Notes under the pieces: generated by a model
What the model was told of the DNA's origin: nothing
Databases searched by the model: none
Seen by the model: only the letters and a program-made list of their open reading frames with translations
Translations under genes and position numbers: made by a program
In this document: positions 24,190 to 37,100 of the stretch, piece after piece
Layout of the letters: the number at the start of each line of letters is the position of its first letter
Position numbering within the stretch: the first letter of the stretch is position 1
DNA from: Hydractinia symbiolongicarpus
Lineage: Eukaryota > Cnidaria > Hydrozoa > Anthoathecata > Hydractiniidae
Direction: 5' to 3'
DNA: 64,000 bases
Assembly (NCBI RefSeq): GCF_029227915.1
Contig: NC_079882.1
Location: 6,014,001 to 6,078,000 of the forward strand

Positions 24190-25347
24190 CTTAATGAGGA
24201 AAAAGCATACACTGTTGGAGCTACAGTTAAATACATGAAGCAGTTTCCCACTGGCTTGTTGGAAAAAGAAGTTAAAAAGTTCCAATTGATGGGATCGTCC
24301 TTAAAGAAAAAGCCTGGATTTGCGAATACGTTGTGGATTTAAGACTCTAAAGCATCGGATAAATATAACAACAGCTTATTGTTTGCCCTCTTTTATACTA
24401 CATTGAATATTTTCGCAGAGAACTTTCACTTTTTCTTGGGCTTGAGGCCTTAAACTTGCAAGTAACTTTCATTTCGTCCCCGTCGCCCAAGATCGACGTC
24501 TTTACCAGTTATGACAACTTAGCATTCTGCATCTTGGTGCTTTCTCATGAAATAAAATCTTGGCATACTTTCTGTTTTTAATTTCCTATTTCTATAAAAG
24601 TGTTCTTGTCAACACAAACAAAATTACATTATCAAGTTTCATTGCAGTTGTCATTTCACAGTTCACTGTTCACTTCCTAAAATTTTTATATCCATAACAT
24701 CTTTGACCATAGCCATTTTCTTATGACCATACATTGACGTTTCTGTTCTTTAGTATAATTTTCAGCTGTTTTAAAATACCGAAGAAAAATGTAACCATCA
24801 GTGCGGGAGAGTCTTACTGTTACAACTGCAGTCGCAGCGCCTTGGAATGAAACTCTCGTTCTAACTATAAATAATTCTGATTGACAATTGCCCTGCTCCC
24901 TCTTAAGTCAAGAATCTTGAGAACAGCAAAAGGTTTTTCCTGCCTCCAAATAGAACGCCTGTTGCTATACTCATTACTGAAAAAAGTCGTGCGTCTTTGT
25001 ATCAAAGAAGTGGGGAGCAACAAACCCTTTCAATTCGGGGGTTGAATAATGATGCCATTAAACTAAATCTATCAACTGAATCATTTGCTAATCTGAATAG
25101 TGAAGTTGTCACATCTGTGTTTTCCTCTAATGATGATGATATCATCAACGAGGTTATCGGAAGGGAGAATGCAAAGATAGTCAAAATGGACAGATCGCTA
25201 GTCCGCAAGTGGAACCTCGTCCCAAGGACGAGGTTCTACTTGTGGACTAGCGCTACAACTTTTCTTCCGTCAGTTGTAGCAACTGACGGAAGAAAAAACT
25301 TTTCAAGATCACCTGTGTCAGTTTTTAATTTTTTTATCAAACTATAA
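24190..25347 (+). other. Coding-like remnants, unrecognised
   Basis: A frame around 24198-24342 reads GATVKYMKQFPTGLLEKEVK then FQLMGSSLKKKPGF and stops. A second frame from about 24905 to 25347 reads LPPNRTPVAILITEKSRASL then QRSGEQQTLSIRGLNNDAIK and FSSNDDDIINEVIGRENA before entering a MITE-like hairpin. Composition looks protein-like and less AT-rich than the surroundings, but there is no ATG-led complete frame and I recognise no family. It could be decayed transposon protein or exons of an unknown plus-strand gene. Confidence 0.25.
25196..25294. repeat. Two back-to-back hairpins with competing pairing
   Basis: Hairpin A (25196-25252): about 27-bp arms around CCTCGTCC, with only two non-Watson-Crick positions, both G-T. 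Hairpin B (25262-25294): TTCTTCCGTCAGTTG perfectly complemented across a 3-nt loop. GCTACAACT at 25252-25260 is also exactly complementary to AGTTGTAGC at 25272-25280, so B has an alternative fold. Confidence 0.8.
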
Positions 25348-27828
25348 AAATCTCTTATTTTCGACAGGGTCGGCGAGAGGCCAAGTTATCAGTATTCAGT
25401 TCAACCCCGATTTTTTGAACTCTTGGGACTGATAAAAATAGTTCGGGGCTTCGGAAAATCGAAGGTTTCGGATAAAATGAGTGAAGTTAACTAGCACAAA
25501 CTCTAAATATATATACATATTGTCGCTTTTGTTGTATATATAATATATACATATTGTCGCAATTTGCTTCTCATGTGCTAGCTAAGTGTCCAGAACATAA
25601 TTTTACTAAAACATCACGAAGGTGGGCTATCTCCCCTTGTGCGAATAAAACGAACTACAAAAAGACCCAGCTTGACATCTTCATACTTGTAACGTAGTTG
25701 TTAGAGCTAAGAAGCTTTGTATGTTTTAATCCAGGCGCAGTAGAATATTATATGACGCTGTAATTTAATTAACTTTAATCTGTGCCATATGTTTTTAATA
25801 AAATTATTATATAGATTTTTAACTTTCCAAAGATATACATAAATCTAAATTTATTAAAAGATATGGAAAGTATTTTTCAGTACTGAAGTTTGCATTATCC
25901 TATCCTTATTAATATCGGAATTTCTTGGTAATTCTTCTTTCAAGGGAAAAACTCACCATATTTCAGATTACAATTGCAAACAAGAAAAATAGAGACAGAT
26001 TAGGAGAACTCTACTTCATCTGCTGCGGTTGAATATAGGGCGGAACCTTTTTTTTTTGAACAAGAGGCTACGATAGGGAGATAAATATACCTGGTGCGTT
26101 GTAAATTGTTTCTTTTTTGCATTACGCACGGCTGTAGCAACAGGTGGGAGGATTGTCCCAAACTACCCATAGTTTTAGAAAACATACGAAGTATTTCCTT
26201 TTTATAGATGGGGGAGGGATTTTTTAGCAGCGGCAACACTATGGAAAATAAAAAGCCATTTTTCGGTATCAAACGGAAACACAATATCCACAACAACCAA
26301 TTCCCATTTGTTAAGAACACACTTAGACAGCACGCACTGAGCAGAAATTTTTACTTTAGATTGACTTAAACGTACTTCACATTTAGGACTATGGCATAGA
26401 GTATGCATAGAGTTGCACCGAAGATATATACTAATAAATTTTTATGTACCTTTTTCGTGTTTAATTCTTTCTTATGTGGGGCGAGAGGGAAAGGGGGGTT
26501 GCCAACCAAAGCCTCATTGCCCCTGAATACTGTATAAACATTCAGAACTTAAAAGCAAATTCTTTTCCGAGACAAAAAGTACTGGTGATGAAGTTGGTAG
26601 GAAACAAAAAACAACAACAACAACGGTATAATTTCAAGTGCATTAAGAATACTTCTTGAAAAAATGGTTTCCTACTTTATATTTGGTAAAATAACATACT
26701 TTGAAAAAAATTTGGAACATATTAGCCTGATAAAGAGTTTACAAACTGCTATTCTTTGTACATTATCTGTAGCATAAAAAAATTTGGAATTGGAATTTAA
26801 ATAGAAGAGCGGAATCCAAGATATCAATTCAACTGCATGTTAAAACACACAATTCAACTACATGGAAAACACCCACTTTACCGTGTGCGGAACAAAATAA
26901 CAACAATGTCTGCGTTAAAAAAGATTTCAGAGAAAGATAGCTAATGTTTTAGTTAAATCAAACATATAGATCACAAAGAGCGAGCCAATAAACTGTGATT
27001 CAGGAAAATAAAAAAAACGTTTGGGATTGCAGGATTAACTAAGTGTAGCGTCATGTAGTTACATCTTGGAAATAACTCTTCTCCAAAATAGAACTCACAA
27101 ATGATTACATTTAAATACTGTGTGGTGCAGAAAATAGTATTTGGAATATTTGTCTAATAACGTATGCAACCAATAAAGCATTAAATTAATTACTACGACC
27201 TTTTTTTCACAAAGCCTTTTTTCAAATATGTGTCTAATCATAAAGACATTATCCATCCAAATCGACAGCTTTCTTTGATGCGACGTACCACCTTACACAC
27301 GTGGTGAAGCAAAATAAGAATTAATCTCGTTTAATTCAAACATTTTCATTAGGATTTATATTTCTGTCAGTCTTGACTTAAAACGGACTCGTAGTAACAT
27401 TATAAATAAAATGCAAATGACGACGTGATAAAGCGTTGAAAGATATATGCCTATTTTTGGAAAAATAGAAAACTCGTAACAAAACAGTATAATTCAAGAA
27501 AAAAAAGGTCTGGTAAAACCATTTGAAATCACCTTTCTCCATAACCCGATATACAACTCAGTCAACATTTATAACCAAACCTTCTCCACTTTACACCGCC
27601 GGAGTCATAAGGAGTGTAAATAAAATAACTCTAAGAAGAAGAACGTGCAGATGAAGAAAGTGTTAAACATTGCATGTAGCCATAACCATTCATCGTTCTT
27701 CCAAAGCGTGCTTCTACTGAATTTTATTTACACTTCGATAAAATAAAAAAAAACACAGCAACAAACAGATAAACATCGTCAGAACATACACAAACAACGA
27801 ACACAACATATAAGATGCGATAAACATT
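25348..27828. other. Intergenic, downstream of PMCA
   Basis: AT-rich, with a small duplicated ATATACATATTGTCGC motif near 25510-25562. Holds the PMCA 3' UTR; a minus-strand AATAAA at 27728-27723 is a possible poly(A) signal. No other gene recognised. Confidence 0.45.
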
Positions 27829-27880
27829 TCATATTTTAACATTCAATTTCATACCACGTGGTGTGTCTGTCACTCGCTGC
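27829..27880 (-). CDS. Candidate alternative last exon of PMCA
   Basis: A TTTTAG acceptor (27882-27881) opens a frame reading QRVTDTPRGMKLNVKI then TGA. If the previous exon is cut at a GTAAAA donor whose bases include the default stop codon (28173|28172), the phases join exactly and the pump gains 16 residues (1,121 in total). Vertebrate PMCAs are alternatively spliced at this same place, after the calmodulin-binding start. Not proven; transcripts are needed. Confidence 0.4.
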
Positions 27881-28168
27881 CTAAAAGTAAAAATGATGTT
27901 GTTTTAATGGTTGAAATTTTCAACACTGCAATAATAGCATTCTCAAATGTTAACCATTTAACCCTTTAACCACAATAATCGGTGGCCATTCGGCATTGCT
28001 TACGTTGGCAACCTCGTAAAAAAAACTCGTACTAAAATGACCACTCATACAGCTATTGCCCTCCCAGGACGCAACGTTCTACGTAGTAAATGTCAACCTT
28101 TTGTGAATCTCCCATGTTGGCTGGTGTCATTAGTTGCTGTTATTTTAAGAAAAGTAGAACTATACCTT

Positions 28169-31100
28169 TTACGCAGTGTGTCCTCCATCCACTTCCGTCG
28201 ACACACCCATTCCACCTGCCATGGGCGCTACTAAAGAATTAAATACAGCCGGCGATGCGATATTTCGAGTTCGATTGTGTGTGTCCAAGTTAGAACGGAA
28301 TGCATTTACCACTCGAATCTAAATATAACAACAACGCCAGCGATGTAAGAAATGATGAATTTTAAGAAATACAAAGTTCAGGACATAAGAGATCAAAAAC
28401 AAGTATAATGTCACTGTAGGAAGAATACCTGATATTGTAGACGGGAGAGACTTCTCATCCACAACACTTTACCCATTGTACCATGGTCAGTTTCGTTAAG
28501 AGAAACTCCATCTTTGCCCATGGTAAAGCGTTTGGGAATAGTGATCTTGGGTATGGACACCACAACTTGTCCCCACAACAACTCAGTGAAGCCAAAAAAC
28601 AAGCACCACATCCATTGATCAATATCAAGCGGTGCCACCATAAAGGCCCGCCCAAAGAATTGAACTAGCAATATCTGAAACAGAATAAGATTACTCATGT
28701 GAAAAGGCTTGCTGATATAACCCAACTTTTTAGGGTTTTTCTTTTTTAAACACTGAATCAAGTTACATAAAATACAGTATAATATACAGTATAAAATACA
28801 GTGATAAAGTAAGCTCTCTCAGAGGCATTAGATAAACGCATGTTATAGGCAGAAATGATTTAAAAATATCATGACTCACCTGCACGAGAAGTGTGCCTAT
28901 AGCGATTGCTAGAAACAGTTTATTCGTGAAAATACCGCTAAACACGTTCCTTTCTCCGTGGACCTTTCTCGCATTTATTTCGTTAAAAATCTGCATCATA
29001 ACAAACGTATTGAACATGATTGTCAAATGTTGGGTGGGTGCTGCGCCATGTTCTCGATTAAAACCATACTCGACATCGAACAAAACATGACCGTGAAAAC
29101 ACATAACCAACATCACTATGAGCTGATAAAAACCATGGCCCAGTATAAACCGCATCATTGATCTAGATATGAGAGGTTTCGTTCTTCCATATGGTGCACG
29201 TTCCAGCAAGTCACGTGTGGGTTGTTCAGTCGCCAATGCCAGGGAGGCGAACGAGTCCATAATTAAATTCACCCAAAGCAGTTGTATGGCAGTCAGCGGA
29301 CTTTGCTAATTAGAAGACAAGGAAAAATGTGAGTTATATACTTTCCAAACAAACAAACAAACAAACAAACAAACAAACAAACAAACAAACAAACAAACAA
29401 ACAAACAAACAAACAAACAAACAAACAAACAAACAAACAAACAAACAAACAAACACACACACACACAAACAAACAAAACGTTTCAAAATCGTCCAAACAG
29501 GACAATGTGATCATGTACTTTTCCCACTCACCTTGAAAGCAATGGCACCGATCACTGACACAAGTATTGCCACCAAGTTGACAGTCAACTGAAATTGGAT
29601 GAACTTCGAAATGCTGTCATAAACATTTCTTCCCCACATAACAGCCATTACAATACTTTTAAAGTTATCGTCTGTGAGGATAATATCCGAGGCTTCTTTT
29701 GCAACTTCTGTACCTTGAATACCCTATAAGAAAGAAGATTATCATAATATTATACGTATTTGGTAAGGCAAGCCAAAATGGTAGTATCTATTATATGGTC
29801 TTACAGCGTCTTCGTTAAAAACACAAGGACAAGGCCCGATTATCTAGAAAAGGAAATGTGGACTTTTTAACAGTACAAAGTTACCATGGCGAATCCAACA
29901 TCAGCCTTCTTCAAGGCAGGTCCATCATTTGTTCCATCTCCAGTGACAGCAACAATCTCACGACTCTTACTGAGTTTGCTATCAATAATACCCTTAACCA
30001 GAACATATTTGTCTTCAGGTGATGAACGAGCCATAACTCGAATTTTAGGCCAAAGATTGTCGATAAGATCTTGTTGAATCTGAAGTTCAATAATAGTAAG
30101 CATTAGAATTCTCCTAGTGCTTTAGATCTTTAAAGAACATTTTTACATAAAGAAATTAGAAATAAGAATTCCTTACAACTCCCTTTGCGTCACGAATTTG
30201 CCGATTAAATTCTTTTCCTTCTATTACAAGGAAGTCGCTATTGGGTTGCAGAATACCACATTTCAATGCAATTGAACGAGCAGTATTTACATTATCACCA
30301 GTCACCATACGAACTGTAATGCCAGCACTCTGACACTGAAGAATAGCAGCAGGTACCTTAGGTAAAAAAATGTTGACTTTGATTATTAATTAATCAAATA
30401 TTTAATATGCCCTTCAGTGTTGGCGTGTGAAATATTTCCAACCCCAAACAAAAAGGTTAGTAGCTTAATTTAAAACGATATATTTCAAAGAATAAAAAAA
30501 GCACAATTGCTAAGAACTCGTATAACAAATTAATTTTAAGAAACTTAAGCTTTTGGCTAATAGATTTTATTTCAACCTCATAATACTTCATACCTCAGGT
30601 CTAACAGGATCTTCGATACCAACTATTCCCAAGCATACTAATTCTGATGAGATTGAGGGCTCATCTTCCCAGTCAGGAACACCTATGCAAGTTAAATTTA
30701 GGAGAATTAAGTAAAATTTTCAATGGAAGATGGGAAGTTGAAAGAAGAAATAGCATACTTGCTTTATTTCTTAAGAGGAGGCCTCTATAATACCCCTAAT
30801 CTGACTATTCACGCAAACTGCTGATAACGTTTTTTAATAACTTTGTGTAATTAAGGTTAGTAAAGTCATTGTGTTTTCCACTTATACTTTTGGTCCAGAT
30901 AACTTGACAACATACAGGAAATATTATCTAGCATAGTCAAGGCCTGCTTAAGCTAAACTATTCAAGTTAGGAATGCAACTATTTTTCAGGGCTAAATTTT
31001 AGGAGATTTCAAGAGATTTGAGGATATTTTAGGACATTTTTTAACCTTTTGGGGGATCAAGAGGAATTTAAAAAAACCTTAGACGCTAAAAAAAATATCT

Positions 31101-34100
31101 AAGCGAGGCCATCACCCTTTAAGGACGACTTAACTTTAACCTTAAACTAATAAATTTTAAAAGTTTTACGAAAATAAAACTTTCAAGTTCTAAGACATGC
31201 TTTTCTTTGTGGAGATCCTGGAGAATGGACAGGATAATGTCACCGAAATATTTCTAGCTTTACATTAATTTACTTCTATTTCGAAAGTCAAAATCTTGAT
31301 TGTGTAAGTAATGCATGGGTTGCCTAATTAAGTATTTACAAGACAAGTATAGTTCTATTAATGTGTGTTTCAAGCTTTACTCAATGAAGGATAGCATGAA
31401 AAATAAGAAGATCACTTGCAATGGCAGAAAGCTTTTTTGTTCAACTTTGCTTACAAAATTGTCCTTCTTTGATGCTAAATTTTCATTTAATCTCTGAGAA
31501 TCTTTTTCTGCTTACTAATTAAGGTCGAAAACTCTCCTAATTAATCAGTTACATGCAATAAGAACCGCATGTGTTATGACTGATAACCGTTAAATTATTA
31601 TTTCAGGTTTCATTCTGATTCAATCATGTGATTGTACTAAAATTAGTAAATAAATAGAATTTGAACGAAAAAAAAACTCATTGGAAAGTGATGGGTACTT
31701 TTCTTCATTTGTAAATGATTTAATTTAAAATTTTTCAATTATGTGTATACTTCAGCCTTAATAAATCGCAACACTGAGCAAAATTATAAAAAACTTGAGC
31801 CTTTCCCCTAAAACTTTGAACTTCATTAAATGAGTTCAAGCTTTCCAGATTGTCATAAGAATATATTTTGTTTGATTGCTTCCTATAACTTTACAAGAAA
31901 TACAATTAAAGTACATCGTTTCATAATTTAACTGGGAGAAAGAATCATTGCTCAGTTCTTATTAAATATTGAAAATAGGTGTGTTTTTGCATCATGTATG
32001 TTTTTATTAATAAGACTGTCTAAGCTCAGTCAACAGGATTTATTATTTATTTATTTAAAAAAAAAATCTCTTAATGTGTACATTACAAGAAATAATCATG
32101 GAGCTATACATTTTATAAAGATGGTGGTGTTTTATGCCTCCTGATTTTTTTGTAGGATTGTACACATTTTAGATATTCAGCTTGATAAGATTTTTAGTGT
32201 GATAAATGGCATAAATAACATAGCTGAATTACAATAAAATCAGCTATGCTATATGCTACTTACCTAAGGTATGCAAAATACAGCACATGAAAATTAATTA
32301 AGTGTGTGTGTGAAGGTGTACATTTAAGTTAATATTGAACTATTTAACCTTTGCTGACTGCCTACCAAAAATTCCTCTTTCATTTACACAATTTACAATT
32401 CAGAAGAATTATGCATTGTTGTACCATTCTATAATGAACACGTAAAGTATATAACAAAACTATTGCTCACCTTTATCTTGAGGAAAATCTCGGTATGCTA
32501 AACAAATTGTACGCAATCCATTGGAAGCCATTGGCTCAATGACATTCTCAATAAGATTTTTTGCATCTTCTTCACTAAATGGTTCAGGGGTTCCTTGGCT
32601 AGCAATAATTTGTGAACATCTGCCTAGAACAATTTCTGAGGCACCTTTGGTGAACATACGATACCCACCATTAGTGTTGTTGATAATGGTCGACATAGAC
32701 TTCCTTGTGGAATTGAATGTATAAACATGCACAAATGTTTCTTCTGGTGATACATCTCTGAATGTTTGGTAGGTTTCACCAAGTTCTAATATGAAACCTA
32801 ATAGGGCACACTCTGTTTTGTTGCCAAGTTGTTTGGGTAAGCCTTGACCATCATCTGAGCTCTAAAAGAAAACAACAATATGTCAGCTTATTGAGGTCTG
32901 GACTGCCTTTACTGCACAAATGCTGTCAAAATACTAAAGAAGTGATTCCATGTTAAACCATAAGATTTTCTTAAACCTACCATTTTAAAAAATGGCTATA
33001 ACTTGACATACTTGTGGAGATATCATTTTTGTTGGATTTTATTCTCTGGAGATATTGCACATTAAAAACTCACTAAATTTCAGATAATTTTTAGATCATT
33101 ATGATACAAAAACCTTTTTTTCCACGCTATCATTATTAACTTATAACTTGAAACTTAGCTAAAAAGTTTTTCATTTTACAATGAAAATTGATCATTTTAC
33201 TGAACCTTTTGAGAAATTAGTCTTCTTCTTTATAAGGTATCAAGTTGAATTCATGACTTCATGTTTTTAGGAAGTAGGCTAGAATTGTTTGCTTCATAAT
33301 TGTGCAACTATTTCACAATTCTGAGTTAGTGACGTTTAAACATCAAAATGAAGGACAAATGAAGTTAGATTTGATTGAGTCTTTTTTACTTTATAAATGT
33401 TCTAAGATAATATAAGCTATTCAGAACTGACCTGGCCGCTATTTAGTAGGAAAATGGGTTATGTCATATTAATAAACAGATAGCATATACAGATCACGAG
33501 CACATGCCTGAAATGTCAATCCAATTGGTAAAAGCATGATTGGTTGAACCTTTAGATAAAACCATAGCGAGTAATATTTTTAGAGATCCTGTTTTAAATA
33601 AAAACAAGATGCCAGGTAGTTTGAACAACTTCTGCTATCCACAACAAATAATAAATACATAAATCAAATAGATTTTTAAAACAAATATGCATTTGTTTTA
33701 AAAATCTATTTGATTTATGTATTTTGTTTGTTTATAATAAATCCTAAAGTGGCGATGGTATATCACATTTGTGATCTATTTGAAGATCAAGATACACTTG
33801 CATATCAACATTAATATATTCTGCAATATAGTTATAATCATATTATAATAGATTGTGAGAAATTACATTGGCATTATGCTATATTCTATAATAAAGTTAT
33901 AAATATATGAAGTGAATATGTTTTTATGATTATAGACATTACACACATGTATCACAGGCTTTAGAAGAAAACAGGGAAGAGGTATAGTATTAATTGTATG
34001 TGCACCTCAAAATCTAATCTATAAAGAAGCCATGTGCATGAGGTATTTTGGTGACATTACTTGCGTCTGACAAGATCTACTTGTCACATAAAAAGGTCAA

Positions 34101-37100
34101 AATTTGTTTAGTAGAAAAGTCCATCATAAAGATTTGTGGAGTTGACTAAAAACAAACAGAAAGTCAAAATAGTTTTTTTTTCTTTAACTTTCAGATTCAA
34201 TATCAGAGAATACTTCAATTTTTATTATCAACTTTTTAGGTGCACTTTAACATGTACAAAGAAAACAAAGAATGTAGTCTATTTTCTACTAGAGCATTCA
34301 GGCAGACAGGACAATCTAGTACCCATGTTAGTTCTTGATTATTTACAACAAATGTGACAATAGGAACGAAGTAAATTCAGTAAGCAGCCAAATTGTTGGG
34401 GTCTGATATAAGCCAAAAGTTGTTTGAAACATAGATAAAAAGTAGAAATAAAACAATTTCAAGTTCAAAACATAATAAAAAAATAAACATCAAAACATAA
34501 TTTAGAATTGAAAAATAACCTATTTAAAAATGTTGGAGAAAAACAATGCTCATATAAAATTAACAAACAGGTTTTTAACAAAAAGATGAAGATGAAATCC
34601 ATTTTATTTCTTGTTTCAAATGGCTAAACGGCTTCAAATAGATCTATCCAACAAGAAAAAATAAATTATATAATGGCGACACAAAGTCTGTTTAGTTGTA
34701 AATTTAAGAACCTGTTCAAAGTCATATTCCATATTTTTCTTGTACTGTTCACAGAGGTAGCGTTGGGTCTATAACATAGGTTGAAGCTATCATTCACTCG
34801 ATTTATTTTGAAATGGTCGAGTGAGTAAGATGGTGGTAGGCTTGTGAATTCAAAACATTCAATTGTTACCATTGTGATCGCATGTTCCAAGTAGTTTAAT
34901 GATTTTAAAGGATCGCAAATTTGCTGAAGAAAAACATACTACTTAGAGAGTATATTTACTTAATTTACAAGTTTTTTTTTTCTTTGCAATTTTTTTTTTT
35001 TTGGGATAAGAATTTGGGATCCCATATCGGTAAACCGGTAGCAAAACCTCTCTGTATACGTCGGTGCTCAATCGTAAGGTCACAAGAAGGTATTTTCCAA
35101 TTAATTTTATAATATTCCAAACATCTATAAATGGGACTAAAAAAGACAGGTAGGCACAAGCAACTATTTGTTAAAAGAGCAATCATTAGGAAACAGTTTT
35201 TAGCAAAATTTCCTCTTGTAGTTTGGAGAATGTTGAGAATATATTGAGGGAAAGTTGAGGGAAAGTTGCTTCTATTCTGTGTACATGGATAATTTTTCTT
35301 TTTTCTTTATATTGTATTTCAAATGATGGCAAACACCTTTTTTTTAAAAAAAAAAAAACAGAATGGGGAATAATTAACTTTTCTTTAAAAAAAATATGTT
35401 TGCTAATATTTTTGGATTCTATATCCAGTAAATATAAAGAAAAAGCTATCATGTCTCTGTCCTGAACTTAATTGATAAAAAAATAATGAATATCTGTGTG
35501 TCTAGCATGGCTTTAATAACAAAAATACATCAATAAAAAATTTTATATGATTATAATAGCGAACTTTGTACCCTGAAACATAAAATTTTACTATTCATTA
35601 AATAATTCAAAAGCTCCAAAGAACACACACAAAAAAGATAAATAAATTAACAAACAGGTGGTCCAAAAAAACAAGAAGAAAAGCAGATAACATTTAATAG
35701 GATATGCACCCATCTGCTATAAAGAATTTGTTTCTGTGAAGAAAATACCCACTGGCAAGTTGAATTTGTTTTCACTGAAAAAACAGAAAAATTCTAAACT
35801 CCATAACCTTTAAAAAAACTTAATGGGAGGATCTATGATCAAATCTTATAGTCATAATTGCAAAAGAAAGTATATTTTAACCTCAATATTAATGAATGCA
35901 TAAGAAAATTTAAAGAAAATATATAGAAGAATAATATTGTGGTTTTCAATGTGTAGGCCACTCTCCTTACAGTTCTCTATTTACCAAAAAAAAAATGTCA
36001 AAAAACCACTTAAAACACACAAGGGTGTATATACATATATTAAAAACCAACTTTATTAAGTGTAAAAATCAACAAACAAAAAATCCTATTTTCACTTTTA
36101 TCTTTGAAATCTCTTAAATTAATCCATAAGGCTTGGCAGACAATCTTATGGAAATTTAAAAGTAGACATAACTGAACTATTACACAGTATTTGAACTCTT
36201 GTATTAAAATGCAGAAAAAAAATCTACATATGGTCATTTATCATTAAATGCATAACTATCAGTGGTCAAACTGTTAAAATAAGTATTTATAAATTAACCT
36301 ATTTTGGCTTGTAGGGAATAATACCAAGAAATGTTTCCTAATTCTGCAATGAGAAATATATAGGTTGAGTTACATATGTGCAAAAACAATACTGTTTACT
36401 ATCTCACTGGATCTTTTATTTGAAAAATGCTGAACAGCTGATGCTGCTTTGCAGAAACAGCAAAGAATTGTGATCCACTGCAATTATAAAACAGACATGT
36501 CAATTTAATTAAAGGCATTCTAAAAAAAATTCTTAAAACGGATTGCTATCCTCTATACACAGGGTTTTTCCTTAAAACTGACAGGGCAATGCAGGTGTTA
36601 ATCTATTACACAAGAAGAAAGCAAACATACCTCTATTCTGGAACCATAATTACTGTTAATGGAGATTCCTTGGCAAAACAAATCCAAAAACTCTCGTTGA
36701 AAGGATCCATGTGGAGGAGTTGATCTATAATGGGTTCCCTGTATATAACTTTCAACCACAGTCATTCTGTTTGTGGTTAAGGTGCCTGTTTTGTCTGAGC
36801 AGATTGCAGTAGCATTTCCCATGGTTTCACAAGCATCCAAGTGCCGAACTAAGTTGTTATCTAACAACATTTTTTTTACAGAGTATGCAAGTGATATAGT
36901 GACAGCAAGAGGTAGACCTTCTGGTATAGCAACAACCATAATTGTTACCCCTGTAATGAAAGCATTCAAAAAATCGAGAAGATGCTTCTTGTTCCAACCT
37001 TTTTTGTCAACAGCATAAGTTTCTATACAAAAGCGAATGATGATTACAAAGGTCGTTATGACAGCTGCACCAACACCAAGCCAACCAATAGTTAAAGCCA

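Noticed and set aside
28763-29272. Reading PMCA exon 7 as a separate small ATPase gene
   Set aside because: It is one exon of the pump, with acceptor and donor in phase with exons 6 and 8.
29293-29592. Open frames on both strands over 29293-29592 (poly Lys-Gln-Thr-Asn or Cys-Leu-Phe-Val)
   Set aside because: They are the (AAAC)n microsatellite translated; they lie in a PMCA intron and overlap its exon 6 only by chance.
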